DNA of 64,000 nucleotides from Cichorium intybus (taxonomy: Eukaryota; Streptophyta; Magnoliopsida; Asterales; Asteraceae): the NCBI GenBank assembly GCA_023525715.1, contig CM042016.1:78661382-78725381 (forward strand), written 5' to 3'. Of this stretch, positions 10,565 to 22,905 are shown piece after piece. Position 1 is the first letter of the stretch. Each line of letters begins with the position of its first letter. A model generated the notes under the pieces. It was not told where the DNA came from and did no database searches. It saw nothing but the letters and a program-made list of their open reading frames with translations. Made by a program: the position numbers and the translations under genes.

Positions 10565-12447
10565 TGTAACGCCCGGTTTCTCATACAAAGTACACCCAAA
10601 AATTTTCAAATAATTATACATTAAAATGGGTATACTTGCACTCAACCCAGGAAAAACAAGATGTTATCAAGCACTTAATACAATAAAAGGTCCTCACGTT
10701 ACAAACCAGGCCTTACAAATAAATCTATTACAACTAAAGGACAGGCTCTAAGATGTCCATCACTCTTTATCACATGCTTTCCCCTATCACTGCTACAGAT
10801 ACCTGCAAAACAACAAAACACTCAAGTGTAAGCTTATAAAGCTTAGTGAGTAATCTCCAATATAATCCACATATGTTTCTCCATGAACATTCTCATTCTC
10901 CTGTCTTGCTATTCTCATTAGCAAGTAAGCACCTCCTTCTTTTAGCTGAAACCTGCAATTCACCTTTGCTTACAATGCCAGCTAATTATTAGTATACATC
11001 AACTCATCAATAAGTACCGTAACTGGTACTGCTTGTAAACTCAATCACATTCTCAACAGTACTCATTTTCACAATTAGCAATACATAATATGCAATTCTC
11101 ATAACTATAACAATTTGACTCAAAGGCTCTTCAACCTCTACATCATATATTCTACTCTTATACTCAATTAGAACAACCATCATGATTGTAGTAATCAAAT
11201 TTAAAGACTCTTTAACTCACTCATTCTAACATGTAGTCTACTTTTATACTCAATATAGATTATAACTCGTCTTTTGTTATCTACAGATAACAGAACCTCT
11301 CTAACTCTAGCTACCGCAATATCAAAATAAAACACATATATGTACAACCATACATATTACATACTACAAGATATAACTCTTATTTCTCAGTTTGTAAATT
11401 TGGTTATCTCAACCAATTAAAAATCAATAGCAACCTGTTAATTCACAATTCAATCATAAGAATGAATTATAGTTACTCACCTTATATTGGTTCAGTATGT
11501 GGAAACCCCAAATTTCGCATACCGGGCTCCTGTTCGCTAGACTTGGTTATAACACCATAGTCTAAATCAATTCTCCAACATACACAATCATCTCAATAAC
11601 ATCTATCTCAAAGATGTATAAATCAAAAGAGGAAAAAGGAGTATAAACGGTAAATATCAACTCAATATTTACCGAAAACCCCCAAATCCGCGGTTCTACT
11701 CATTCAACCGTAGAAATTCGACAATACTCTCACCAATAACTCTAAAGGCATCCATTAACAATCTACTATCAACATATATAACAATATATAACAAAATCAC
11801 GAAATCAAAGTTAGGGTTTCAAAACCCCCAAAACGAAGAAATCACTCACCTCGACGAATTAGGAAGCAAGAACGCGTGTACGGGATTAGATCCGCATCTC
11901 CCCATGTTTCCCTACGATTCTCCAGCTTCAATTTGACCCAAAATCGCCATTTGGAGCTCTCAAGGTCGAAAAGGAAATGTTTTTCCCGTAATGAGCATTT
12001 CTGCACATTTAAAGGGTCTGCACGCGTAACACGGTCGTGTAATATTTAACACGCCCGTGTAATGCTACAGTGCCCGTGTAAAATTTAACACGCCCGTGTA
12101 ATGCTACAGTAACCAGCAAACACAAAAATACCGTGAGTTACACGACCCGTGTAACATTTACACGACCCGTGTAAGCCATTTTTGGCATTTTTAAGGCTCA
12201 AACTTCTTCCAAATGGGTTTCTAATCACCCAAACTCACACATCAACTTAACTAATCTTAATCACACCAAGATTAGTACATAAGAAAGGTTTTAACCTCTT
12301 CTCCCAAATCAAACAACTCATCACTCAAAGGTAATCATAAAAGATTGCCACACAACTCTTAATAACTCAAAGCTAGAATCATACTAATTATAAGGTAATA
12401 ACTCTACTTACCTTAGTAAGCACCTCAAAATGAAAATGGGTCTTACA
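10565..12447 (-). repeat. 3' LTR of the LARD
   Basis: 1883 bp, matching 16030-17912 at a constant offset of 5465. Around 12020-12175 it holds a cluster of ACACG-CCCGTGTAA-type palindromic motifs spaced by about 15-30 bp. Confidence 0.97.
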
Positions 12448-12485
12448 AGTTCTTACCCCCTTCAAAAGATTCCGTCCTCGGAATC
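12448..12485 (-). other. LARD polypurine tract and conserved hairpin
   Basis: On the minus strand a 6-bp perfect stem GATTCC/GGAATC with loop GAGGAC (12468-12485) is followed by 20 nt ending in AAGGGGGTAAGAACT and then the LTR. The unrelated inner element has the same layout at 30172-30209 with stem GATTTC/GAAATC and loop GGGGAC. The spacing is identical and the stem difference is compensatory. Confidence 0.8.
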
Positions 12486-15400
12486 TCTTGAAACAAAAAG
12501 GGATATCTTGATCGCAAAATCTTAACGCTTGCCATCATTCTCGTAAGATGATTTCTATAGCCATATTGGCTATCATCATTGCCATGTGGGAAAATACTCA
12601 CTCCTTCAGGGCACAAACTTTTCTATAGCATCATTGACATCAAGGTATCTTACCTCACTCCTCAAGTGATACTCCAATCACCAACTTCAATTTGTCTCAT
12701 ATAGCCATCTGGAACTCAACTTTCATTTCAAATTTTCTCAAAATGATCTTACTCTAACTCAATAAGAAAAATGGTCTCACCGATCTCAAACTCATTTTCT
12801 CTCTCCATTTATTCCTCCAATAACAACACACTAGTTATTTATTTCTCCGACCTGCACATTCTCATTGTTTAGAGTAGGAGAAACACTCATACAACATAAA
12901 AGACACATATATTCAATTATCTCACCCATGTTGCATAACTCATCAACACTAGGATGTAAATCCAACAATAATAAAATATCAGAAACTATTTTGAGTTTCA
13001 CTCACGTCTCCTCAAATTTGGTATTTAACCCTCGACCCTTTGGTTACATAATACTCTTTTCAGTTGTGTTATCGCTACAACTGATTGCAACTTATCCGAA
13101 AGCTCATTCATCTCTGTTTCCACCTCAACACATATATTAGGTTTTTACCCAATATACAACTAATAATCCTCCACCAAAGTGGCTCCTCTTCATACCAATT
13201 TAACAACATACCTCATGTTGTTTTTCTCGATGTACTCACTCATTATATTTTCTCTTATGTGGACAAATCCACATCATATTCTCAATAAATCATTTACACT
13301 ATTAAACTCGATAATTTATTGTCAAATAAATTCTCAACACAACCATATATATTCCTTCTGACACACTATCAGTAAGGATTTTCTTCCCGTCATTTTTCCC
13401 TTGTTATCATCTCAATCTCCAATTCATCATAATGACATAGAATAGGTGATATATACAACTCACCGAAATCTCTACACATGGCTCAAAATATTAAAATCAG
13501 AAACCGTAATCTCTACGGTGAGATCATATCTCATTATCCGATTTACTCATAAAAAAAATAACTCAACATTATTATAGCAAAATCTACTATTCGTCGTCTT
13601 ATACGAATAATAGTTTTGTCGTCTCGACATTCACACATTTATCTCATTGGCAGTAATTGGTTTGATTATTAAGGAACGAATCCTATTAATCAAACTACAA
13701 TTACTCTTATACTCTTTTCACTCATATTTTCTTATCATGTGATTACACTAATCTATTTCGCTCGACATGCAAGAAATATCACACATTCTCAACACAATTA
13801 CATGATAAACACACATACTCACAATAACACTTCTCAACAGTATTACTCATTGTATTATCTCACAATACCTTTATACTGTTACTCAGTCTCTGATTCATCC
13901 TCTTCTCAACCCGTAGGTTTCAAGCCACACAAGCTTACCGCTACATTCATATATATCCGCACGCAAGGATACTACATATCTCATTACTCCGCATCATCAT
14001 AAAGTATATGCCCGTCTACACACAAGCACAACACTATAGCACTATTCTGCCTCAGCTCTTGGTACCCCGTACCATCCTTTGGTCTCATCATTTAACACTG
14101 TTTCACAGTACCCCGTACTGTCCTCCAAACTCGCCACTCATCGTTATCTTGCGGTACCTCGGACCGTCCTCTAATCAGATCATGGTACTTTATAATATTC
14201 TCAATCCATCTCCTCTTTGAATCTAGCGAGTCTCCGCTACGGTCTCGAGTCATATAGACTCACCGTCACTCCTTCTTTTGTTTGAGTTACAAAGGTCCCC
14301 ACTACTCTAACCACAAGATACCCGTTATGTGGTTCCAATCTCAACTACTCAATATGTGACCCCACAAAATAGATGGTCTCAATCACATTTACTCGTTATG
14401 TGACCCCACCAAATATGTGGTCTCAATCACACTTACTCAATATGTGACCCCACCAAATATGTGGTCTCAATCACATTTACTCAATATGTGACCCCACCAA
14501 ATATGTGGTCTCGATCACATTTACTCAATATGTGACCCCACCGAATATGTGGTCTCGATCACATTTACTCAATATGTGATCCCACATAATATGTGGTCTC
14601 GATCACATTTACTCAATATGTGATCCCACATAATATGTGGTCTCGATCACATTTACTCAATATGTGATCCCACATAATATGTGGTCTCAATCACATTTAC
14701 TCAATATGTGACCCCACCAAATATGTGGTCTCGATCACATTTATTAGGTAATTAACCCAATCTCTAGGTTAATTAGGCCTATATAAACCACTCTAGGTTC
14801 TCTCAATTATAACCACAAGGTACTCTTTATGTGGTTACTCGAGTGTCCTGTGACAACTCTGTCACTAATGTCTCATTATGTGACAACTTCAAACTACACA
14901 ATTTAACTCTCGGCATATCAACTCATAATCAGTTATAGTGTGTAATCAACTACACACTCACCATCTTTCTCAACTCATACTCTTTTGGCTATCTCAGCCA
15001 TTCATTTTGATCAATCATAAGTACTAGTCATGTGGTCCCACAAAATATGTGGTCTCAACCACAAGTACTCATATACAGAAATCTCGTCATATCTGTGAAA
15101 TAACTAGCAATATATATGCAATATCAAAATGAAAGAAATCCACACATTAAAAACAGATCTGTACGCGTAGCACGGCTCGTGTAGATTCAACACGACCCGT
15201 GTAAATCCACAATATTTCTTCTGTTTGCTTCTGTAAGTACAGCACGACCCGTGTTCATTGAACACGACCCGTGTTAATGCTGCAGAAGCCAAAATTTGCT
15301 TCTACTATTCTCTCTCTCTTTTTTTTTAACATTCAACTTCTCCTAGATGGGTTTCTATCCATCCTAACTCATATCAAGCACTCGTCAAATAACCACATAT

Positions 15401-15965
15401 ACTCTAAGTTATACAAAATCACAACACACTCATTATGTGATATGTAAACCTTACATCAAATTGACACGAGATTCTCATCTCAATGCCGGTTACTATACTT
15501 TATAATCGCATTTCTCTAACACATGTATTATTAACAATTCTTACATTCGCGACACGTTACAACTAACATGTTTAAGTAAAATTTACTTACATACCTCATA
15601 ACAACAATATTGTCTTCTCGTTAGCTGAAACTCACATACTTCGGATCTCAACTCTTGAGTGTACTCGACTACACTCACATATCTCAACACTTAGCTCATG
15701 CTCAGCTTATGCTCATACTCTTTCTCATCATCAGTTGGAATATTGCCTCAACTGGAATCTCACCTTATCATCTCATCATCCAAGATTGGTCCCACCAACT
15801 ATGACCAATTTATCAACTCGTCCTCATTTGTCTCCATATCTATATTCACACATAGAATATAATAATAACAAATAATAATATAACATAATAGTTATTCTCA
15901 ATTTTTACACTAACATCTGCAGCAGTATCTTTTCCGAGCATGTGATAGGGGGTCTCTCTCTTCTC
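12486..15965. other. LARD interior, non-coding
   Basis: No gag or pol motif is visible on either strand. The sequence is pyrimidine-skewed on the plus strand, with many CTCA/ACTC tracts. It contains a nine-unit 44-bp tandem array (14347-14742), palindromic GTACC-type motifs (about 14057-14175) and a second set of ACACGACCCGTGT motifs (about 15165-15285). Parts resemble chromovirus LTR sequence: compare 14240-14745 with the LTR interior at 44190-44450. This suggests the interior was assembled from LTR-derived sequence. Confidence 0.7.
14347..14742. repeat. 44-bp tandem array, nine units
   Basis: Nine head-to-tail 44-bp units begin actcaatatgtgaccccacc and end in a block of the type ggtctcaatcacattt. 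Units differ at a few positions, and three adjacent units share the variant gatcccacataat, which shows stepwise expansion. Related but more diverged units occur in the chromovirus LTR at about 44255-44450. Confidence 0.95.
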
Positions 15966-16029
15966 GGTTTAAGTCTAGGACTCTATACTCAAAGACCTAG
16001 TTCGCTTAAACCATGCTCTGATACCAACT
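15966..16029 (-). other. LARD primer-binding site and adjacent inverted repeat
   Basis: On the minus strand the LTR is followed by AGTTGGTATCAGAGC, which matches the 3' end of initiator methionine tRNA. Next comes an inverted repeat whose arms read GGTTTAAGCGAACTAGG and CCTAGACTTAAACC (15966-15979 paired with 15996-16012). The same arrangement occurs in two other chromovirus-type elements here (26890-26955 and 43711-43776). Confidence 0.88.
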
Positions 16030-17912
16030 TGTAACGCCCGGTTTCTCATACAAAGTACACCCAAAAATTTTCAAATAATTATACATTAAAATGGGTATAC
16101 TTGCACTCAACCCAGGAAAAACAAGATGTTATCAAGCACTTAATACAATAAAAGGTCCTCACGTTACAAACCAGGCCTTACAAATAAATCTATTACAACT
16201 AAAGGACAGGCTCTAAGATGTCCATCACTCTTTATCACATGCTTTCCCCTATCACTGCTACAGATACCTGCAAAACAACAAAACACTCAAGTGTAAGCTT
16301 ATAAAGCTTAGTGAGTAATCTCCAATATAATCCACATATGTTTCTCCATGAACATTCTCATTCTCCTGTCTTGCTATTCTCATTAGCAAGTAAGCACCTC
16401 CTTCTTTTAGCTGAAACCTGCAATTCACCTTTGCTTACAATGCCAGCTAATTATTAGTATACATCAACTCATCAATAAGTACCGTAACTGGTACTGCTTG
16501 TAAACTCAATCACATTCTCAACAGTACTCATTTTCACAATTAGCAATACATAATATGCAATTCTCATAACTATAACAATTTGACTCAAAGGCTCTTCAAC
16601 CTCTACATCATATATTCTACTCTTATACTCAATTAGAACAACCATCATGATTGTAGTAATCAAATTTAAAGACTCTTTAACTCACTCATTCTAACATGTA
16701 GTCTACTTTTATACTCAATATAGATTATAACTCGTCTTTTGTTATCTACAGATAACAGAACCTCTCTAACTCTAGCTACCGCAATATCAAAATAAAACAC
16801 ATATATGTACAACCATACATATTACATACTACAAGATATAACTCTTATTTCTCAGTTTGTAAATTTGGTTATCTCAACCAATTAAAAATCAATAGCAACC
16901 TGTTAATTCACAATTCAATCATAAGAATGAATTATAGTTACTCACCTTATATTGGTTCAGTATGTGGAAACCCCAAATTTCGCATACCGGGCTCCTGTTC
17001 GCTAGACTTGGTTATAACACCATAGTCTAAATCAATTCTCCAACATACACAATCATCTCAATAACATCTATCTCAAAGATGTATAAATCAAAAGAGGAAA
17101 AAGGAGTATAAACGGTAAATATCAACTCAATATTTACCGAAAACCCCCAAATCCGCGGTTCTACTCATTCAACCGTAGAAATTCGACAATACTCTCACCA
17201 ATAACTCTAAAGGCATCCATTAACAATCTACTATCAACATATATAACAATATATAACAAAATCACGAAATCAAAGTTAGGGTTTCAAAACCCCCAAAACG
17301 AAGAAATCACTCACCTCGACGAATTAGGAAGCAAGAACGCGTGTACGGGATTAGATCCGCATCTCCCCATGTTTCCCTACGATTCTCCAGCTTCAATTTG
17401 ACCCAAAATCGCCATTTGGAGCTCTCAAGGTCGAAAAGGAAATGTTTTTCCCGTAATGAGCATTTCTGCACATTTAAAGGGTCTGCACGCGTAACACGGT
17501 CGTGTAATATTTAACACGCCCGTGTAATGCTACAGTGCCCGTGTAAAATTTAACACGCCCGTGTAATGCTACAGTAACCAGCAAACACAAAAATACCGTG
17601 AGTTACACGACCCGTGTAACATTTACACGACCCGTGTAAGCCATTTTTGGCATTTTTAAGGCTCAAACTTCTTCCAAATGGGTTTCTAATCACCCAAACT
17701 CACACATCAACTTAACTAATCTTAATCACACCAAGATTAGTACATAAGAAAGGTTTTAACCTCTTCTCCCAAATCAAACAACTCATCACTCAAAGGTAAT
17801 CATAAAAGATTGCCACACAACTCTTAATAACTCAAAGCTAGAATCATACTAATTATAAGGTAATAACTCTACTTACCTTAGTAAGCACCTCAAAATGAAA
17901 ATGGGTCTTACA
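16030..17912 (-). repeat. 5' LTR of the LARD
   Basis: 1883 bp, apparently identical to 10565-12447. The outer end on the minus strand is TGTAAGACCC and the target duplication CCACT follows at 17913-17917. Confidence 0.97.
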
Positions 17913-18760
17913 CCACTGAACCCTGTTTGAATTTTGATTCGTTTAAAAATTTTGTCAGGATCTCATACCAAGCCCTTAGAGCTTGTTTTAGACCATAGAC
18001 AGCTTTTTCTAGCACATAGGAATGGTTTGGATGTTCTTTACTTTCAAAGCCAGGTGGTTATTCAACAAAGACGGTTTCCTCGAGATCACCATTCAGAAAA
18101 GCACATTTGACATCCATTTGATAGACATCAATTTTTTGTGTGCAGCATAAGCTAAAAATATCCAAACTGATTCGAGTCTGGCAACAGGAGCAAAAGTCTC
18201 TTCGTAGTCAATCCCCTCCTGTTGACAGTAACCCTTGACAAACAGCCTTACTTTGTTCCGAACCACATTGCCTTCGGTGTCTAGCTTATTTCTATACACC
18301 CATTTAAGACCAACAATCGAAGCATTTCCAGGTTTTGGAATCAGCCTTCAAACTTTGTTTCTTTCAAATTCCTCTAATTCTAATTGCATTGCTTCAATCC
18401 AGTCAGGGTGATCAAAAACATCTTTAACGTTCTTAGGTTTAACTTTGGAGATAAAGACATTGAACATGCACAACTCCAAAGTTCTTTTTAAATCAAGTAG
18501 TCTTTGGTGAAGTTGTGCACGAGTCAATACTCTATCTTGAACGTTACCGATGACAAGTGATGGTGGATGATTTTTCGTCCATTTGTCCAAACGAGGATAG
18601 TTTGGATCAAAATCAGGTGGTCCTTCAGAATCAATATCCTTGATATCTGAAGGATATCTCGAAGTGGATGGAAAATTACCCATTATTAAATGACTGTCTG
18701 AGTTTGTTACGTTTGTTTGTGGTGTGTGTAATTGTCAAGAAGAGTTTAGAGTATGCTCCC
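17913..18760 (-). pseudogene. SIRE-type pol: integrase-RT linker and RT first half
   Basis: Minus-strand coding in shifting frames. It includes WIEAMQLELEEFERNKV (RT entry, about 18350-18410), NVVRNKVRLFVKGYCQQEG and DYEETFAPVARLESV (about 18150-18260), and then a VYGLKQALRAWYE-type motif (about 17970). Just before the LARD it reaches the FKQG segment that precedes the YVDD box found at about 10500. The linker at 18440-18683 contains RAQLHQRLLDLKR and KVKPKNVKDVF, typical of SIRE pol. Stops near 18062, 18347 and 18684 make it non-functional. RT is split by the insertion between 10564 and 17913. Confidence 0.9.
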
Positions 18761-18814
18761 CCTCGACAACAGTTGGTGTTGAGGAAGTGGTTGCTCTATC
18801 TGAAGTGATTGGTG

Positions 18815-19761
18815 TTATTGAGTTCGGAGTGGAAATCTCTGGCTCCCCTGGACAGATGGGTACAGGGACATAATATGAGAGATTTCTTGTGGAGACGATG
18901 TTGAACTTGTGTTGTTTAGCTCCCCTTCGATACTAGCATTCCCTTCATTTTGGTTCGATGGCTCCCCCTCAACAGATGATGGTCTTTGTACCCTAACTTC
19001 TGAGTCCACAGCTCTCACGGGTGGATAAAAAAGAAGTGTGAAGTCTGTATCAAATGTGGTGAGTGGAACAGCATCAACAGCAGGTTTTGGAAAGACGGAT
19101 GACATGGGGAATGGATGCAAGGATTTCTTGATATAGTAGTCATCAAACGAGAGGTTGAAGGTTTCTTCAATCTTGCGAGTCCTCTTGTTCATAACTCTAT
19201 AAGCTTTTGCGTCATGAGAATATCCAAGGAAAATTCCTTCTTCTGATTTGTCATTGAATTTTGTCACATGATCTTTCAAGTTTAAGATAAAACACCTACA
19301 ACCTAAGATATGAAGAAATTTGACATTTGGTTTTCTTCGGTTGAGCACTTCATAAGGTGTGATATGAAATCTCTTGTGAATGTAGGATCTATTTTGAGTG
19401 AAACAACCAGTAGAAATGGCTTCGGCCAGAAGTACATGGGCAAATTTGAAAAAATTAAGCATAGTTCTAGCTGCTTCATACAAAGAACAATTTCTCCTTT
19501 CTACAACACCATTTTGTTGAGGAGTGTAAGGTGCTGAGAAATTGTGACTAATCCCCTTTGTCTTCAGGAATCCATCAAGAGTTTGATTTTTGAACTCTGA
19601 ACCATTGTCACTGTGTACAGTTCGGACCTTCTTGTTCAGCATCACTTCCATTTTCTTAATGAAGTTAATGATTTCTTCTGCAGCATCTTATTTGTTTCTT
19701 AAAAATAAGACCCAAGTAAACTAGAATAATCATCAACTATCACAAGAATGTATTTCTTCTT
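18815..19761 (-). pseudogene. SIRE-type integrase core and C-terminal part
   Basis: The 278-residue open stretch 18815-19651 contains VRTVHSDNGSEF (second catalytic Asp), SAPYTPQQNGVVERRN (catalytic Glu), then the copia-type C-terminal block GCRCFILNLKDH, KSEEGIFLGYS and KAYRVMN. The first catalytic Asp (YMDLCGP) lies in the adjacent ORF at about 19790, and frame-broken sequence lies between them at 19652-19761. The last 70 residues are a Ser/Pro-rich integrase-RT linker. D,D35E geometry is recognisable, but the frame break between the first and second Asp makes it inactive. Confidence 0.92.
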
Positions 19762-20433
19762 TCATATTGACTCCACTGCGGATGGACCACACAAATCCAT
19801 GTAGAGAAGTGAAAGGGGTTCGGTGATTTTAGGGTTGATCACAGTTGGATGCCTTTGTTTTGTTTGCTTGCCATGCTCACAAGCAGAGCAAAGCGAGTCA
19901 TTATCGAATTTGAGAGCAGGCATTCCACGAACCAAATCCATAGCGACTAACTTATTTAAGTCCTTAAAGTTTAAATGAGCAAGTCTTCGGTGACATGGCC
20001 AGCTGACATCGGAGTTGGCTTTTGAGAGAAGACACAAATATCGCCCACCAGTTACTGGCTTCAGGTTCAATGGAAACATTGATCCCTTCCGTTCAGATTT
20101 CAGCAATACTTCGTTTGTTGCTTCTTTTGTGATGACACTCCCTTGGTTGTTGAATGTAACTGCATTATCCGCTCCAACCACCAATTGAGATATACTCACA
20201 AGATTGTGTTTTAAGCCTTCAATGAATGCTACCTTGCTGATTGTGAATTGACCATTTATTATTTTGCCATAACCCCGAATTGGACATGTTTCATTGTTAC
20301 CGAAGCGTACATTTCCTGCATCATCCAAAGTTCTATAATCTCTAAGATATTCCCTCTTCCCTGTCATATGTCTTGAGCAGCCACTATCCATGTACCATTT
20401 TGTATCGTATCGCTCATTTGATATTACCTGCAA
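19762..20433 (-). pseudogene. SIRE-type protease, GAG-pre-integrase and integrase zinc-binding region
   Basis: A 223-residue open segment. WYMDSGCSRHMTG is the copia protease active site (DSG). The GAG-pre-integrase module follows (GLKHNLVSISQL), then an HHCC-type integrase N-terminus (HRRLAHLNFKDL, then CSACEHGKQTK) and the first integrase catalytic region LLYMDLCGPSAVES. Order and spacing match the N-terminal half of a Ty1/copia pol. The open frame ends near 19762 before the integrase core continues in another frame. Confidence 0.93.
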
Positions 20434-22854
20434 TTAATCAAGAATGAGTTAGTACCCAATCAATCTTGGGTCCTCAGGGTAAGCGAAGGATTCTTGAATC
20501 CACTTTTCTACGGCCTCTTATGATATTTCATTTGCATTCAAGTTGATCAGATTCTCTGAAGCCTCATGTGACGAAAATGATTCAGAAAAGTCTGAACATG
20601 ATTCAGAAAAGCTTTTTGTCAAATTTGATGAGTCCGAAGTGACTGACAAAATGCAAGTCTTCGGAACCCATTTTTGTTTGGATGATTTTGACTTCGAGGT
20701 TTTTGATGTTTTCTTTTCACTTGAAATTTTTGAATAAATCGATGATTTTGAAGACTTGGTTTTGGCAGTGAAATTTTCTTTCAAATCATTTCTTTTCCAA
20801 TTTTGTTTAGAACTTTCAATTGTCGATTTCTTTGATGTTGAACTGCATGATGTAGAGGTACAAAGGTACTCTTCGTATGCCAACTGGAAATCAATTAATG
20901 AAAGATCCTTATCTTTAAACAGATCCAAATTTTTGTCTAGCCATTGATGGAATGTATCTATCAAGTTGTTGCCTTTTGAAAATTTTTTCTTTGTTGGTTT
21001 TTGAAATTTGGGATCTGGGAAGTTAGGATTTGTCGGTGTAAATGTTGGTTTGGAGGGTTGATCCTAATTTTTGACTTTTGATACCTTTGAATCGGTGGGT
21101 TTTGTTCCAGAAGTTGAAGCAATTACATTTGTTGGTTTTGAAGCTCCGAAGGGTGTTTTTCTTTTAACAAGATTTTGATTTTGTTTTGTTTTTAAAATCG
21201 CAGCAATGGGTTTCTGAATTGGTTTTGTAATCACAATTGCTAGTTTTGTTTTGGAAGTTGAAGCATGGTTTAGAATTTGTAGTCTTTTCAAAATCTGAGG
21301 TTTTTGTACCGAAGGCTTGGAGTCAACAATTTTTGGTTTTGCAATAACATTTTTAGAAGATTTTGACATCGGTACACATTCACATGATTCCATTAGTTGA
21401 AAAACATCCATCTTCGGAGCTACGGGTTTCTCCATAACTTGAATTTGTTTGTAATTACGATTGGTGTAGATGTGATTATCATTTTTGAGATTTAAAAGAT
21501 GTGACATGTTTTTGGGAATATTTCCTTTCTCATAACACAAACGATTGTAAATGTTATGTCCATACAAATCTTGTTTTCTTATATTAATTTTCACTTCCAT
21601 GTTCTCGTTCATTTGATTTTCAACCATTTTTTAAGAAGAAAAGAATCATTCCTCAGTAACTGTGGAATTATCCTCATCAACAATCCTTTTCAAATCATTA
21701 TCAATTAAAAGCACACCTCCAGGTTTAACAAAAATAAAATTTTTGAAGTAAGAAACCTTGGGATAAACACAAGCAACATGGACTAGTCGTTTTGAATTGT
21801 CTTTGAGATATTGATCGTAGGAGACACATTCATCAGAAATTTGTATTTTTGATTTCACAATTTCATTGTTTTCAAAAGTTTCAGGTTCACAGTCAATTTT
21901 TTCTTTTCCTTTGTCCACTAAAGACAGATGTGAGATGACTTCGGAGGGTGATGCGGATGTGGAGGACAATTTTAATAAAGTCAGGGAAGAGCAATCAATT
22001 TCCTCCATATCCGAATCGCTTTCTGAATCACTTTCAGATGCAATTTCAACAATAACATTTTCTTTGTTTTCAATTTGAGGAACATTCTTTTTCAATATTG
22101 GAATTTCTTGTGGCAATAATTTCAACAAGTTATCAGCAGTGAGATGTTTTTCTACAGATATTAAGCCATGTTTATACGAAGGATTGGTCACTTAGGACCT
22201 AGATACTATAGATTCACACTCATAAGATATACTATCAACTTCCTTAAGCTTAAACTCAATAAAGGGTAATAGTTGTCTATGTTGAACATTGCACACATCA
22301 GCTGAATGATAGATACGTGTAATATGGGCATATAAACATTTTGCAGTTTCACAAAAGATATTATGTTGTTTCAAAATTACATCATGATTGCTCAAATGTT
22401 TTTCTCTATTTTCTTCTAGTAATGAGATTCTTAGGTTGGATTTTTCTAGGGCTAGCTTCAGACTTTCTACTCTCCCCCTCAAGCTGAGAATCTCTTGCTC
22501 ACTGATTGTCTCCCTATTTTTCGCATCAATAAGAATTTTATGCATCACAGAACAATCACGAGTTATTTCATTTATGGTGGGAGTGGATTGAGAAATAGGA
22601 ATTTTAAAAGTTGAGAGAAGTTTGGATACCTGTTCCGGAATAGTCAAGAGTGCGTCATTTGCCATCAGACAGATCTCCTCATCATCATCCGAAGTGTCAT
22701 CAGACCAGCTCTTCGGAGTCCCAACAACAAGCATCTCATTCTCCTCCGAAGCCTTATAACTAAGACCAGCAGTTCCTTCAAATCCCAGCTCCTCATCATC
22801 TTCAATCTCCTCAGAAGTACCCTTCGGAAAGCACTTACCATCATCATAGGCCAT
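20434..22854 (-). pseudogene. SIRE-type gag C-terminal extension
   Basis: Between the zinc knuckle and the protease lie about 2.4 kb of low-complexity coding, rich in Lys, Ser, Glu and Asp, in mostly collinear open segments (22192-22854, 21646-22191, 21064-21627, 20518-20964) separated by single stops. The upstream segment starts MAYDDGKCFP and has an acidic DDTSDDDEEICLMAN patch and a heptad-like helix (SLRGRVESLKLALEKSNLRISLLEE), which suggests a coiled coil. Downstream segments are basic and Ser/Lys-rich. SIRE gag proteins have long, poorly conserved tails like this. I see no enzymatic motif. Confidence 0.75.
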
Positions 22855-22905
22855 AAAAACACTATGAGTCGGCTTTCTTACTTCTTCATCTTCGAAGTTA
22901 GAAGA

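Larger units (their letters stand above)
10565..17912 (-). mobile_element. Non-autonomous LTR retrotransposon (LARD), recently inserted
   Basis: Two LTRs of exactly 1883 bp (10565-12447 and 16030-17912) look identical by eye and flank a 3582-bp interior with no retrotransposon coding. Target duplications CCACT lie at 10560-10564 and 17913-17917. On the minus strand the LTR runs from TGTAAGACCC to GGGCGTTACA. A tRNA-iMet primer site (TTGGTATCAGAGC) lies at 16013-16029, and a polypurine tract (AAGGGGGTAAGAACT) lies next to the other LTR. These ends match Tekay/Del-type chromoviruses, so it is probably mobilised by their proteins. It splits the SIRE RT gene, and the flanking RT frame rejoins when it is removed. 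Identical LTRs imply very recent insertion. Confidence 0.95.

Noticed and set aside
14347..14742. CRISPR-like array of regular repeats
   Set aside because: Units are contiguous 44-bp tandem repeats without unique spacers, and this is plant nuclear DNA.
10565..16029. Small conserved ORF of 63 codons seen twice (11007-11198 and 16472-16663)
   Set aside because: It is duplicated only because it lies in the two identical LARD LTRs, and it has no family features.
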